DNA of 64,000 nucleotides from NCBI GenBank assembly GCA_029168955.1, contig JAPDOI010000153.1, forward strand, positions 426,001 through 490,000, in the 5' to 3' direction. Positions 35,879-46,695 of this stretch are shown here, piece after piece. Origin of the DNA: Aplectana chamaeleonis. Lineage: Eukaryota; Nematoda; Chromadorea; Rhabditida; Cosmocercidae. The notes under the pieces are model-generated. The model was not told the origin of the DNA. It was given only the letters and a program-made list of their open reading frames with translations, and ran no database searches. How positions within the stretch are numbered: position 1 is the stretch's first letter; each line of letters opens with the position of its first letter. Made by a program: the position numbers and the translations under genes.

Positions 35879-38800
35879 TCAAGCCTTTTTTATTTGTTCT
35901 AGAACATTCATCGCTTCCTTGACTTTTGCGTGTAGGTCCTGAAAAGCAGATTTATAAACCCGTTCGTGTGTGGATTAACAATTTTATGAAAATTCATGTT
36001 GTTCAAAAGTTACTGCATTGTCAGGAACATAAATATACACTGGAAAGATTAATCGCACTGCATAATGAAAAAAGTACGTATAGTTAGGCCCGTGGCTTGT
36101 TTCCTCAAGAAAAAACGTTTAAATCTCACCCGCGGCTGGCGATGGCGGTCGCGTGCGCCGGCCCGCTAATCGATTCACGCTGAGAGAAGAGCGCAAGTGA
36201 TCAGCTAACTATACCGCCAGCCGCCGGTGAAATTCAAACCGCCCGCGCCAGCCCTCGCTGAGTTTTGGATGTTGTTTCTTGAGGAAACAAGCCACGAACC
36301 TAACTGTACGCTTTACACACCAGGTAGGAAATGGGACGGAGATAGGTAAAGGAATAAGCGGGCGGCCGCGTCGCGTGTGTTAGGCTGATAACAAGTCAGC
36401 TTTCTCAATCCAAACGACGAACTCTCTTTCCCTTTTGCAACTATTTGTGTAGTATTTACTACGGCATGCACATAAAATTCAAAGGTGAACCTTAGGAGTC
36501 GTCGTCAATGGTGGAGAAACTGACTTGTGAACTGTCCTAAACGCGCAGCGCAATGGCCGCATTCACCTCCATATACCTCCGCCTGGACTCCTTTCTGAGA
36601 AACAGACTGTGAAAACTCCTTGGACGGCATTGAGTATTACAGTAGCCCGAATTAGCTCAGTTTACGGACTACTCAGCACATCGGCGTCTCATTCTTCGCA
36701 CACTTCCTAATCCGCTTAGCGCATTTGCGCTAGTTCTGGCACTCACCACTGCGATACTTAATACCGCCTCTGACCATCATGAAATACGGATTGACTTTTT
36801 TCTCAATCAAAAACGTTTCAGAAGAGTAACTGTGAAGCATTAAGTATGCTAAAAACTACCACAGAATGACAATCGACCTACCTGGAACTGATTTACATCA
36901 CAGTGAAACTCCACTGGCTGCGTTTTGGTCTCATCCGCTGGCAAAACATGAAGTTTGAAACAGACCACAGGTTCGGAAACTCGATTCAGTAACTCAGTCT
37001 GAAGAAGTGGAGTATATAGGTCATGAAGCCTTCAAAGTCTAGTGTACTTTCCGCGACAGGTGACGCGACAGTGTTAGCCACCTACATCGATCAAAGCTGC
37101 TATGAGCTTCCGAAATCGCTCGTCGCAGGATGTTTTACAAGACCTGAGGTTGACTGAGATGGCCCGTAACCCCCATGCCCCCAACGTGCGAAGCGTTCAG
37201 CACACGACGAGCGTGCTGACGGACGGCTGAAAATTTTAAATCAAACATTTTGGACCCAGTTCGGAGTTCAGTACAGAAATACAGGACACCGACCCGATCA
37301 TGGTGAGGCATCTGACATAGTCCTCACCGCAAGCGCGGCACGCGCGTGACGGGCGGGATGAGCGATTGACTATAATACTTTTCACCGCTCGGGACGCGCT
37401 GGAAACAACACTGAAATCTTCGGCGGCACCGCCAGGGCGGTGCGCGTTGAATTTGGGTCTAGAATGTGATGTACTGAAATTGCTGGCTTGCATTTGCGGA
37501 AACAGTAGCATAGTATAGCCCCAGGATTAATTATGTTGGAATGGACTTAAACTGAGAAGTGAGCATTGATTTAAACGATCAAACCATCTTGGCGGTTCGG
37601 GGGGTGCTGCAATGGTGGTGCTGAATGGGCGGCCGCGCGGTGAGAATTTTTATAGTCCACCGAGCTTTTTTATAGCCGACAGAAGGCTGATCCGGCCAAG
37701 GCAAGTCAGCCTTGAAGAAAAAGTGGCTTTGAATAGTGGAGATGTGGCAACTTGTCAGAAGGCTGCCACAGGCTGGCAACTGCAAACATCTGCCCATAAT
37801 CCAGTTCGCGCTTTCTAAGCTCTTTACCTCTCTCCGCCCACACGATGGGATTCTGACGTGTCACTTCATGCGCCACTACTATAGAAAACGCATGATGTTG
37901 AAGGCTATCAAATAGGACGCCAAATACGACACAGCACAGAGTGTGAACACACGGACAACAGGCAGGCCTTTCGGGGCGATCAGCGGCTTTTGGCCATCCT
38001 TCCGCAGAGAGCATGCTCTCTTCTTGCAGGCAACAGTAGGTCGCATATGAATAAAACCCTGCTCACCTGCTGATTTTTTCAAAAAATTTCCGGAATTTCG
38101 CCTTGATATTCTTTTTAAATAATGTTGTTACGGCAATCATAACGGAAATCGATAGAGAATTGAAAGCAGCCGAAAACCCTTGACTCGAAGCAATCCAGGT
38201 TGCCCAGAGCTTCGTAACAAAGTCAGTATTGCCTACAATTCCAATGGTTTTCAAAGGTTTAGGAACTTACCTGAACAACATTCCGCACAGACCACTCAAT
38301 ATCAACCAGTTCTGGATAGTCCCATCCAATGGTTTCCAGTTCTGACCGCAACATTCTTCCGTTTTTCTAGAAACACTGATTGCTAACCATGAAAAATAGG
38401 ACAATTTTACACCAAGACGAGTCTGACAGTCTTACATTATGACAGCTCGCTACAACAAGCTCAATAATACTACTTGCATGACCTAACTACTGGATATACC
38501 TCGTGAACATCTGCTATAGCCTCGCACAAAGGATGGTCAGAGTCCATTCTCGTCTTCAGCTCATTCACTGTCCAATTCTCACGAGCCGCGTCGGCCAAAA
38601 CTGTCCAGATACACATTGCTACAGGCCGAGGACATACACGCTCCGTCCCTTAAAACACCTAACTATGGTTATGCAGTAGAGGAAAAGTCACTAATTGTCC
38701 CGGCGAAGCTCAGACCTCCCCCCCCCACTCCACCTCTCTGAGGAGCTGTGGAGGTCTACACATCGCGCTGGACCCTGTTTCTACCAATCAGGCCTCCCTT

Positions 38801-41395
38801 GCGAATTCTCCCAACCTGTCCTAGTTTTTGTCAAAAGTTTCCTTTTTGAAGCGGAAGCTGATATTCTGATTTGAAAAAGCTGTAGCTGCTGCGACAAATG
38901 ATCACAAGGAGTTCAAATTAAAATACTATAATTATTTTTGTAGCGCGATCCCAGTGCCCTCTCCGATATACATATGAGTAGAAACCCGAGTTGATCAAGA
39001 CTCGAAAATTGAAGTAAATTCAATCCCCGTTCGAATCTGACATATCAATGGTTATTTGAAGGCAGCATACACACACGCGAAAGTATGGTTAGGTCCGTGG
39101 CTCGTTTCCTCTAGAAAAAACATTTAAATCTAAACTGCAGCTGGCGCAGGCGGTTGAATCTCACCGACGGCCGGCTGATGGTTCTGAGAAGAAGAATTCA
39201 GAGAACCTCTGAATTACAGCGCTCCGAAAGCGATGAAGAAAAATATCCCAGATTTCACTTCACTTTTTCCCAGGAAAGTTTATTAGGGTGCTGATCACGA
39301 ATCTAAAGTTTATTTGTCGATTTTCCAAAGCTTGCGACTTAATTTGTTCAAGAAATCCTAGCGGGCGAAATTTTAAGGACAAAACGCAACTTTCGAGGTT
39401 TGCGGATCGTTACAACAGATATGGCTCTAAATCTTTCTATCGGGGTTATTTGGAGTGCTTAACACAAATATGAAGGCCGTTTGTCCATTTTGACAGATTA
39501 CGGAAGATTACGGCGGGTATACTGCAGCTTGGTCAAAGCCTCAGAATTGTCTCAAAATTTGTATGCAGGCATTAATCGGGATGGTGAATAGGAATTCGAT
39601 GTCAATTTACCCAATTCCGAAATATTAAAGCAGGTTTAACACGTGAATGGCATGGTGCCTGCAGTAAACCTCAGAATTTCGACAAACATACCCCAGATCC
39701 GTTTTCAGCACTCTAGAATACCCCTACATACAAGTTGTCAGCAAAATCCACTTTTTTCAGAACACCCCTAAGAAATGTCTGATGACAGCTTTTCGCGGAG
39801 CTTCAGATACGCTTATAACTTCTCGGAAACAGCAGGTAGGGAAAGGATACTGCACAGTTTTACTATTGAAGCCCAAGAGATAAGGACATTACAATTCGTT
39901 TTCGCAGATGCGACCTACGCTTGGTATAGTTAGGTCCATGACTTGTTTCCTCAGGAAACAAAAAATTAAATCTCACCCGCGGCTGGCAAGGGCGGTCGCG
40001 TGCTGCGGCCCGCTAATCGATTGAGGGCGAGAGAGGAGCGCTGCTGATCAGCTTACCATACCGCCAGCTTCAGCCGCCGGCGAGATTGAAACCGCCTGCG
40101 CCAGCCGCGGGTGAGACTCAAATGTTTTTTTTCCTGAGGAAACGAGCCACGGACCTAGCTATACTTCCCTTGAGAGGCCGCCGCAAAAAAACTTTCGGCA
40201 CCACTCTTAACAGCTCCTGATTCACGACCTTGTAAAAATTTTTAAGGGAAGGGGGCTCTAACTCAGAAAAATCAAAACAAGTTACTTGTATTATAAAGGT
40301 TTACATTTATATTACATGCAACTTGAATTTATATTACATGTAAGTTACTTATGTTACATGTAACTTATATTTGAATTTTTACCATGGATGGCGATCGCAG
40401 GCGACACGCGACGCAGAGAACGCGTCCGCACGCGTTCGAGTCCACCCGTTACGCGAGAAACGTTGTGCGAGGCCTCCCCAGTTCAACTGTGGTCATGTAC
40501 CTCAAACTTGGGTAATTGAACCAACAGCGACGCCATTCAATTTAACTCTTTTGAGACTTATCTTGCGCCATTTAAGTTACATGTAACATATCGGATGCGC
40601 ACTGCACGCGGTTTCTCAGAAAAATGAAAACAAGTTACTTGTAATGTAAATGTAACTTACTTCAATGTCTCACGTATCCTGCATGTCTATTACGTGTAAG
40701 TTACACTTATGCTACACGTAACTTACATTCTTAAATTAGCCGTACTTAGCCTTCACGCAACGCAGACCACAGGTCACGCAGAAAACGCGCCCCAGATCAC
40801 ATGCTAAGCGGAAGACGAGCGGTCTAGAGCCACAAACTTGGGTATTTGAACCAACAGCATCGCCTGTCCTAAGCCTGAAACCGAGAGTGCGTCGCATACT
40901 CTAAGGGGAATGTCTTCTTGGCCGACTCAAGTTGCTTGCGACTTATCTTGTGTCACTTAAGTTACATGCGACATCTCGGAAGGCGCACTGCATGCAGCAT
41001 TCCGTCGATAAGTTGCATGTAACTTAGATGACCTATGATAAGTCGCAAGTAACTTACATCGGCTTAGATATGTTACAACTACTTGTTTTCGCTTTTCTGA
41101 TAAGGGGCTACGAGGGTCGCTGGCTCACCAAGGGAAGATCCTCGACCCAAACCTGACTCACCAACGTCCAAGGGTACTGCTATAGTGGATGAGAGGAGTG
41201 TGAGCCGAAAATGAGAAGAGCTCGAACATGACAAGGTAAACCATGCAAAAGGCTTGTAGGTACAAATCACTAACACCTTTGCTGTCCGAGAATACACTTG
41301 CTCAAGGTGTGAACTAGCACGGGAGCTTCATCCTTGGAAGGTGCCTTGCCACTGTCGAGTAACTCCTTCAGCAAGTCAATACCTTTGCCACTCAT
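35879..41395 (-). CDS. COMMD-domain protein, COMMD3-like
   Basis: COMMD proteins bind cullins and CCC-complex partners in trafficking and NF-kB control. Five exons join in phase: 41296-41395 (MSGKGIDLLKELLDSGK), 38500-38618 (VLADAARENWTVNELKTRM), 38271-38366 (ETIGWDYPELVDIEWSV), 36882-36998 (VSEPVVCFKLHVLPADE, ending VNQFQ) and 35879-35938 (DLHAKVKEAMNVLEQIKKA, stop). The C-terminal half fits the COMM domain: a conserved Trp in DIEW, a beta-rich middle and a terminal helix. The predicted length of 163 residues is slightly short for the family. The start was chosen because TATTCAG lies 4 nt before the ATG, a likely trans-splice site; an ORF at 41583-41392 in another frame is less likely. COMMD3 fits best by eye and COMMD4 is the alternative. 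The gene is downstream of PAM16 on the same strand. Confidence 0.78.
36079..36309. repeat. MITE, TATAGTTAGG family, copy 1
   Basis: The ends TATAGTTAGGCCCGTGGCTTG and the inverse at 36270-36309 pair; about 230 bp in a COMMD intron. Copies lie at 39925-40163 and, in part, 39083-39176. Confidence 0.75.
39083..39176. repeat. MITE, TATAGTTAGG family, partial copy
   Basis: Only the left end, GTTAGGTCCGTGGCTCG, and part of the body remain. Confidence 0.55.
39925..40163. repeat. MITE, TATAGTTAGG family, copy 2
   Basis: It begins TATAGTTAGGTCCATGACTTG and ends CCACGGACCTAGCTATAC. It is homologous over its length to 36079-36309. Confidence 0.75.
40275..41080. repeat. ACATGTAACTTA palindromic repeat block
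   Basis: Many copies of TTACATGTAACTTA and variants occur in both orientations, with unique GC-rich stretches between (40380-40500, 40740-40850). It is probably a pair of fold-back elements in the first COMMD intron. Confidence 0.6.
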
Positions 41396-41873
41396 CGACC
41401 TGAATACGGCCAGTAGGGCAAAGAATATACTTCAACGCAGCTGAGGAGGCCGGTGACGGCGTCCTTTGACTCCAGATTCCCCACGCGAGCACTCGCGCAG
41501 CGGTCTTCACAAAAGTCGCTTGACCGAGCGATAGCCGCGACGCAACTGCCCGCGTCGAGAACTGTACTCAGCAGTGCTGACATTTTCTATGCAGAAGACA
41601 TTAGGACACCCTTCATATATTCCACTCACAACGAATATTTACCAGCAAAGACTGAAATCGAAATCTCTTCATAATGTAAAACCATCTTCATTCATGGGGG
41701 AAATGATAGTCTGAGCAAATCAACAGTCAAAATAACAAGTAATGCCTAAACAACCTAAATTTTATAGCGTCAGCATAGCGACGATTCGCGATTCCTGGCT
41801 CACAATGCCAAGTGATAAGACATATATGATACAAATCTATCCACATTTTCAATAACTAACAATAAAAAAACAA

Positions 41874-44800
41874 CTATTTTTCGTTCTCCGACTGTCGCTT
41901 CGTCTCCTCTTGACTAGAATTCTTCTCTTTTTGCCTTCGTAATTCTTCATCTATCCGCTCTTTTGCTCGATAAATCTGGAGTATAACACTGCAGCCGATA
42001 CAAAAGCAATGAAATTAAATATTGAATTAATCACGAAAAAATACCTTTGATTGCAAGTAAAACGAGCCGCCTTTAGTCTTGTCATTTATTGAAAATAGAT
42101 GATCATAATTTTTCTCCACCGTTTCACGATCGATTGGCGGCTTGATATTCAAAATTTGTAATGATTCCTGAAAAGTTAATCCGAAAATCATGATATGGTA
42201 CAGTTCACGGCAAAGGAAAAAAGCGGTGATGCGGTTGCGTATTTTCTTTAACCAAGGAAGGTTGCTTGGAGAAAGTGGCCATTCCGAACAGAATTCAACT
42301 TTTTGGGACCAATTTTTACGAAACTTTCAAATATGGCCGTCTAGCTGCGCTTCGCTCTTCTGAGCAGAGTTATGAGTGATAGGTTGCACAGACTTGGTCG
42401 AAAAACCGAGTGAGTTCAAGAGAGCCCGGGGCGGAAAACCCGACCTCAGGTGCATTGGCCCTACCCGTGTGCACGCGTGGAACACCAGTATCGACTGGGT
42501 GAATTGCGGACGCAAGCAAACGGTCGCAGACGGACTCATTGGATGGATTTTATGCACCCGCGTGTCACTATCTCGGTGCGTGTCAACCGGGTGGGACTCA
42601 GGGCCCCGTCATAGTCGGCCGATAGGCTTCAGCCAACCCGCTCGATACGTATGCAATACATTGCTCAATCAGGTCTAAAATCCCCCTGATGTGTCCGGAG
42701 TGATCCCGCCTGTCCTGCCCACGGCCGTCCCGGTCGATACGTATGCTTACTGAGCTGGGAAATCCCCCGGTGTGACCGGACTGCGCCGTCCGCAGTGCGC
42801 TCGAATGCGCCAGCCTAATTAATAGGCATGCGACCGGCCGCTAGGGCGAGGGGTGGTGGGGGAGGACGGCGCTGGATCACTAGGGACGGGAAAAGACGGC
42901 GCGCGCAGGACCACTAGGGGCAAGAGAGGACGGCACAGTCTGGCCTTTGGCAGACTATGACGGGGGCCTCAGTCGATCGACTAGGTCTGATGGGGGCCTT
43001 AATATCGCCTCTGTACGATGTTCGAGCTGAAAACCTTGGGACAGGGGCTGTATACACACCGAGAAAGGAGTTCTCCCGCCTTTTGCGGCTCTAATTCCAC
43101 TCGGGACCACTTTGCTCGCGTTGAGTGGCGTGGCATTTCGAACTGCAAAAACGGGACATCTCCTCGTATGTGTAGACAGCCCCTTTCCCGAAAACCTTCT
43201 TTCGAGCTCTTGAGTCCCACAGAGGATTTTGGACCTGCGAATTTTGAGGCCCTGGAAATCGGGAAAAAATCGCCCAAACTAGGTCTATGAAGGTTATTGG
43301 AGGCGCTGAACACGATTAAGGAGTCCATTTCCAGGTTGAGGAACTCACTATGGTAACCAACCAAGAAAAAAATGCCTACAACTCCGCTCAGAGCGGAGCG
43401 CAGCTATAAGGCCCACGCTAATCGGATTGACCAGTCAGTCCCCGATAAATGCCCAATTGTAAAATTGTTGGACATGATTCACTGCATCTATTTTCATGTC
43501 CGGCCAGACCTACAACCCTGTCCAAGATCTGTGGTACAAGCCGTGTGAGGTGGCCGGCTTCCTGCGAATATTTTGAGGCATTAATGACGTCAAATCGTCT
43601 GTCCCGATTTCAGCGATAGAATGTCAACATTCAGACCTTTGGAACTGTTTGGCGAAGTGTTTTGCACAAATCCCACTTATAATATAGTGTTGACAACAGA
43701 TGTACTCTGTGTCAACACCTTAATGATTTGCTGTCGACACTGGAAAATGCTTGCATACATTTTACATGTTCAGAAAATCGCCACATTCAATGCTAGTCGA
43801 ATATGCATTACACTCGAGCGACCACACCCATCGAAAGGCCCAAACGCAAGGGGACGTGCTCCAAACAACAGCACATGCTGCAAAATTTCATCGCACGAGC
43901 ACGTGCTGCAAAACTTTATAGCAGGAGCACGTGCTGCACGGTAGTCTAGCGCTATGTTTGCAGCACACCGACATGCGACGCGGCCAGCTCGCCGAGCACC
44001 ATCTGGGTCGCCAGCGGTTGGGCGGGCCAAGTACCGCAAACTTGGGTAACTGGAACGGCGACGCTCACGTCATCAGAGTCCCGCCTCGAAACTGCGCCGT
44101 AAGCTTTCCTTTTTGGAAAATCGTTTGGTCATCGGGTTGAACGCGTATCATGCACGAATTTGAGGTTTCATTTGTAGGGGCACGTGCTGTTATTTGAAAC
44201 ACAATAGGAGCACGTTCTCTGACTGTGCTCGAAACCGCCTTGCCTTCGAGTTGAATGCCTATTCGACACGCATTGAATGCGGCGATTTTCTGAGTCAGAC
44301 TTTCCACTACCATAGAATTCGGGCTATTTGCGGATGATGCAAATAGACGTTAGCACTACAACTGACCCTAGGTGTTGCTTAGGCCAAAACTGGAATGGAA
44401 ATCTTTTATCACATAAAATCTATTCACAGGATATGAACAGAACCATTGAGCTATAGCTCGTCTTCGCTGTCGTCCATGTCGACTTCGATTGATTCTCTCT
44501 CATCCGCATTTGATGCGTCCTGAGAAATTTAGGATGCGTCACTGGAGGCAAGTTTTTGACTGAATCCAGATACTCGAATAATTTTCAGTGGCAGTAGTCG
44601 ACTTTTGGTAATACTCGAATACCTGTATTTTCGATAAGTCGACTACTCGAAAAAAAGCATCCGAAGCCGTTGCACCAAATCAGTGGTAAGTGAGGTCCCG
44701 ATAATCTCATAACAAGGTGAATTGAGCTTGTTATCCTGCACTATTTCCGAAATTAAGGTAGTTCTCTCGTTAAATGATGATTCAAACAACTTTCGCCAGA

Positions 44801-46571
44801 GCGAAAACTTGACCGCTCACTCATCAGCAGGGCTCCGCGCTGCGAAAGGGACCCCTCAAAGAGGGATCTGAGCAGCGGATGAGCGAGCCTACAACTTTTT
44901 TTCAGGCTGGTTTTAGGGAAGACCACATTCGGATTCTACGTCAAAATAGATTCTAGAGAAGTACATTTCATCCGGAATGGTCATGCTGACTGAAAGAAGT
45001 TCCCTTGTAGGATGCAATGAACATAATTTCACTTCACTGAAAAGTTTCAAAGGCAGTGTTCACGATGATCACCCTCGTTGACTTTCCACAGTAAAATGAT
45101 AGGGGAGAAGGATCCTAGGCTCCCAGTGCCAAAGGAACGGTAGAAAACGAGCCAGGAGTGACAAAATAACGGCTGCAAACAAGCGTTTTGGTGCCCCAGA
45201 CACGCCCCGTGCCCCAGATCCGCCCCTTGAAAGGAACAAATGAAAACTCAGATTATGGGAATGATCAAGTGAAGGAAGTGCTGATAAGTGAGCTGTTTGC
45301 TTCATTGCACTGATAGGTATCATCCTTCTAGCGGTCAATTCCTCCTACGCTCAAAAATCAACGTAAACAAGGGAGAGCCTATTTTTGCTCAAAAACGCGT
45401 CTTTCGTGTCCATTTTAGGCATGCCTTGATACATAGGGCACCAGACCTTCCGTAAACCGTGGAGATATCGGAAGTGAAATTTATCGTGAACACTGCCTTT
45501 AAGCAAAAAAAAAACGCACTAAAGCTCCGACCATACGTGGCGAGAGCGTGCGAGTACGCAAATAGATGGTCGTCGTGGACACACGATTTGCTAGCCTCCC
45601 ACAGACGCTCCTTCTCGCGCGCCCTCACCCGCTCGCTCTCGCGCGCTTGCGCTAGCACCACCAAACAAGCAGCAAGTTTCAAGCTTACTGCTCCATCACT
45701 AAAGCAGGTGGCATTAAACCTGTAGGAAGACTATTGCCCTTGTTTTCCATGATTCCACCGCGGAAGTCGACATCGGTGGGAAATCATCAGCCGTTGCGCC
45801 AACTCGAGCGATTGATCACCCGATCAAACGTTTTCAATCGAATCAACACGAACGCTTCAGTGTTAATTTGCGGGCACGGGCTGCTCCAGCGTTGATGAGC
45901 GTCGAGAGGAGCACAACAGCGGGAACGCCCGCTCTCGCCACGTATGGACGCTGCCTAACAAACTACTTGAACAGTTCTGCTCTGCGTGGGGATATGGAGT
46001 GGGAAAGACGCCGAAAAATCACTTTCCGGAGGAAGGTCTGAGCCAAATTGGCCTGCCTCCACCTCCTGCGGTACCTTGCCCATGAGTGTCCAGTTCAACA
46101 TTTTCTCTCACTCGACAATGTCATAGATTCTAGCCACAAAGTCAAAATTTCAGCAATCTAGGTGCGTTGACCGAACCACTAATGGAGCTCAAGAAATTAC
46201 CTCCAGACTAATTCCAAGTCTAGCATTGGCATTCGCACTTTCTCGTGTCTCATTTGCCGACTCTCCTGTTTTTGCACCATGTCGAGCAGCAGCTTGTTGA
46301 CTTTCTGAATATCCACGAGATTAAGAGTGAACTAACGACTCAGACGTACACTCAAACTTCTTTTTTTGTTTAAACAGATTGATATACTCCAGAAAAGGGT
46401 TAGGAGGGGTGTAAGGCACTCACGCTGCAATTCCTGCCTAACAGCTCTCGATAAAGCTTTGGCTACAGCCTCACCTGCGGCGATAGCGACCTAAAATGGT
46501 AAAGTTAGAAATACACGAACAAAAAAGACCGAAAAAAGGAAAATTACCTTCACTGCGTGCCGCCAAGGCAT
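41874..46571 (-). CDS. PAM16: PAM16/TIM16, mitochondrial import motor subunit
   Basis: PAM16 (Magmas) is the J-like partner of PAM18 on the matrix face of the TIM23 complex and controls mtHsp70 during presequence import. Five exons join in phase to give 139 residues: 46548-46571 (MPWRHAVK), 46424-46490 ([19 protein letters not shown]), 46201-46304 ([17 protein letters not shown]), 42045-42167 ([20 protein letters not shown], then [14 protein letters not shown]) and 41874-41975 ([15 protein letters not shown], polar tail, stop TAG). The J-like core has the diagnostic YLQSK and [10 protein letters not shown] motifs and lacks HPD, as known for the family. AGAGTAG lies 9 nt before the ATG, consistent with trans-splicing. 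The start is 124 bp downstream of the MRM2 stop. Intron 3 is 4.0 kb and contains MITEs. Confidence 0.94.
45048..45502. mobile_element. MITE with CAAAGGCAGTGTTCACGAT ends
   Basis: TCAAAGGCAGTGTTCACGAT and the complement ATCGTGAACACTGCCTTTAA bound about 455 bp. It has the same terminus as 31893-31913. Confidence 0.75.
45526..45953. repeat. MITE with CCATACGTGGCGAGAGCG ends
   Basis: CCATACGTGGCGAGAGCG (45531) is inverted at CGCTCTCGCCACGTATGG (near 45930-45947, one mismatch). It adjoins the previous MITE. Confidence 0.7.
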
Positions 46572-46695
46572 AATGATGCTACTCTTTAAAACAATAAACA
46601 TCGAGCGAATGAAATACAGTAGAAAAAGACTTGAATTTTGACGAAAATCATGGGAAACTCCCCAAAAGGTTAGAACAAACAGCAATCAGTTCTCT

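Larger units (their letters stand above)
42168..46200. other. 4-kb PAM16 intron, repeat-filled
   Basis: It contains MITEs at 45048-45502 and 45526-45953, GAGCACGTGCTG repeats (43840-43950), a small GC-rich minisatellite (42840-42950) and TCGACTACTCGAA-like repeats (44560-44660). No exon or coding region is recognised. Confidence 0.6.

Noticed and set aside
40275..41080. Telomere-like or regulatory array of ACATGTAACTT
   Set aside because: Irregular, palindromic and interspersed with GC-rich unique DNA, as in fold-back elements.
41392..41583. 63-codon minus-strand ORF as the N terminus of the COMMD gene
   Set aside because: Its frame does not join the COMMD exon at 41296-41395 without a 31-nt intron; the ATG at 41395 with an adjacent TATTCAG fits better.
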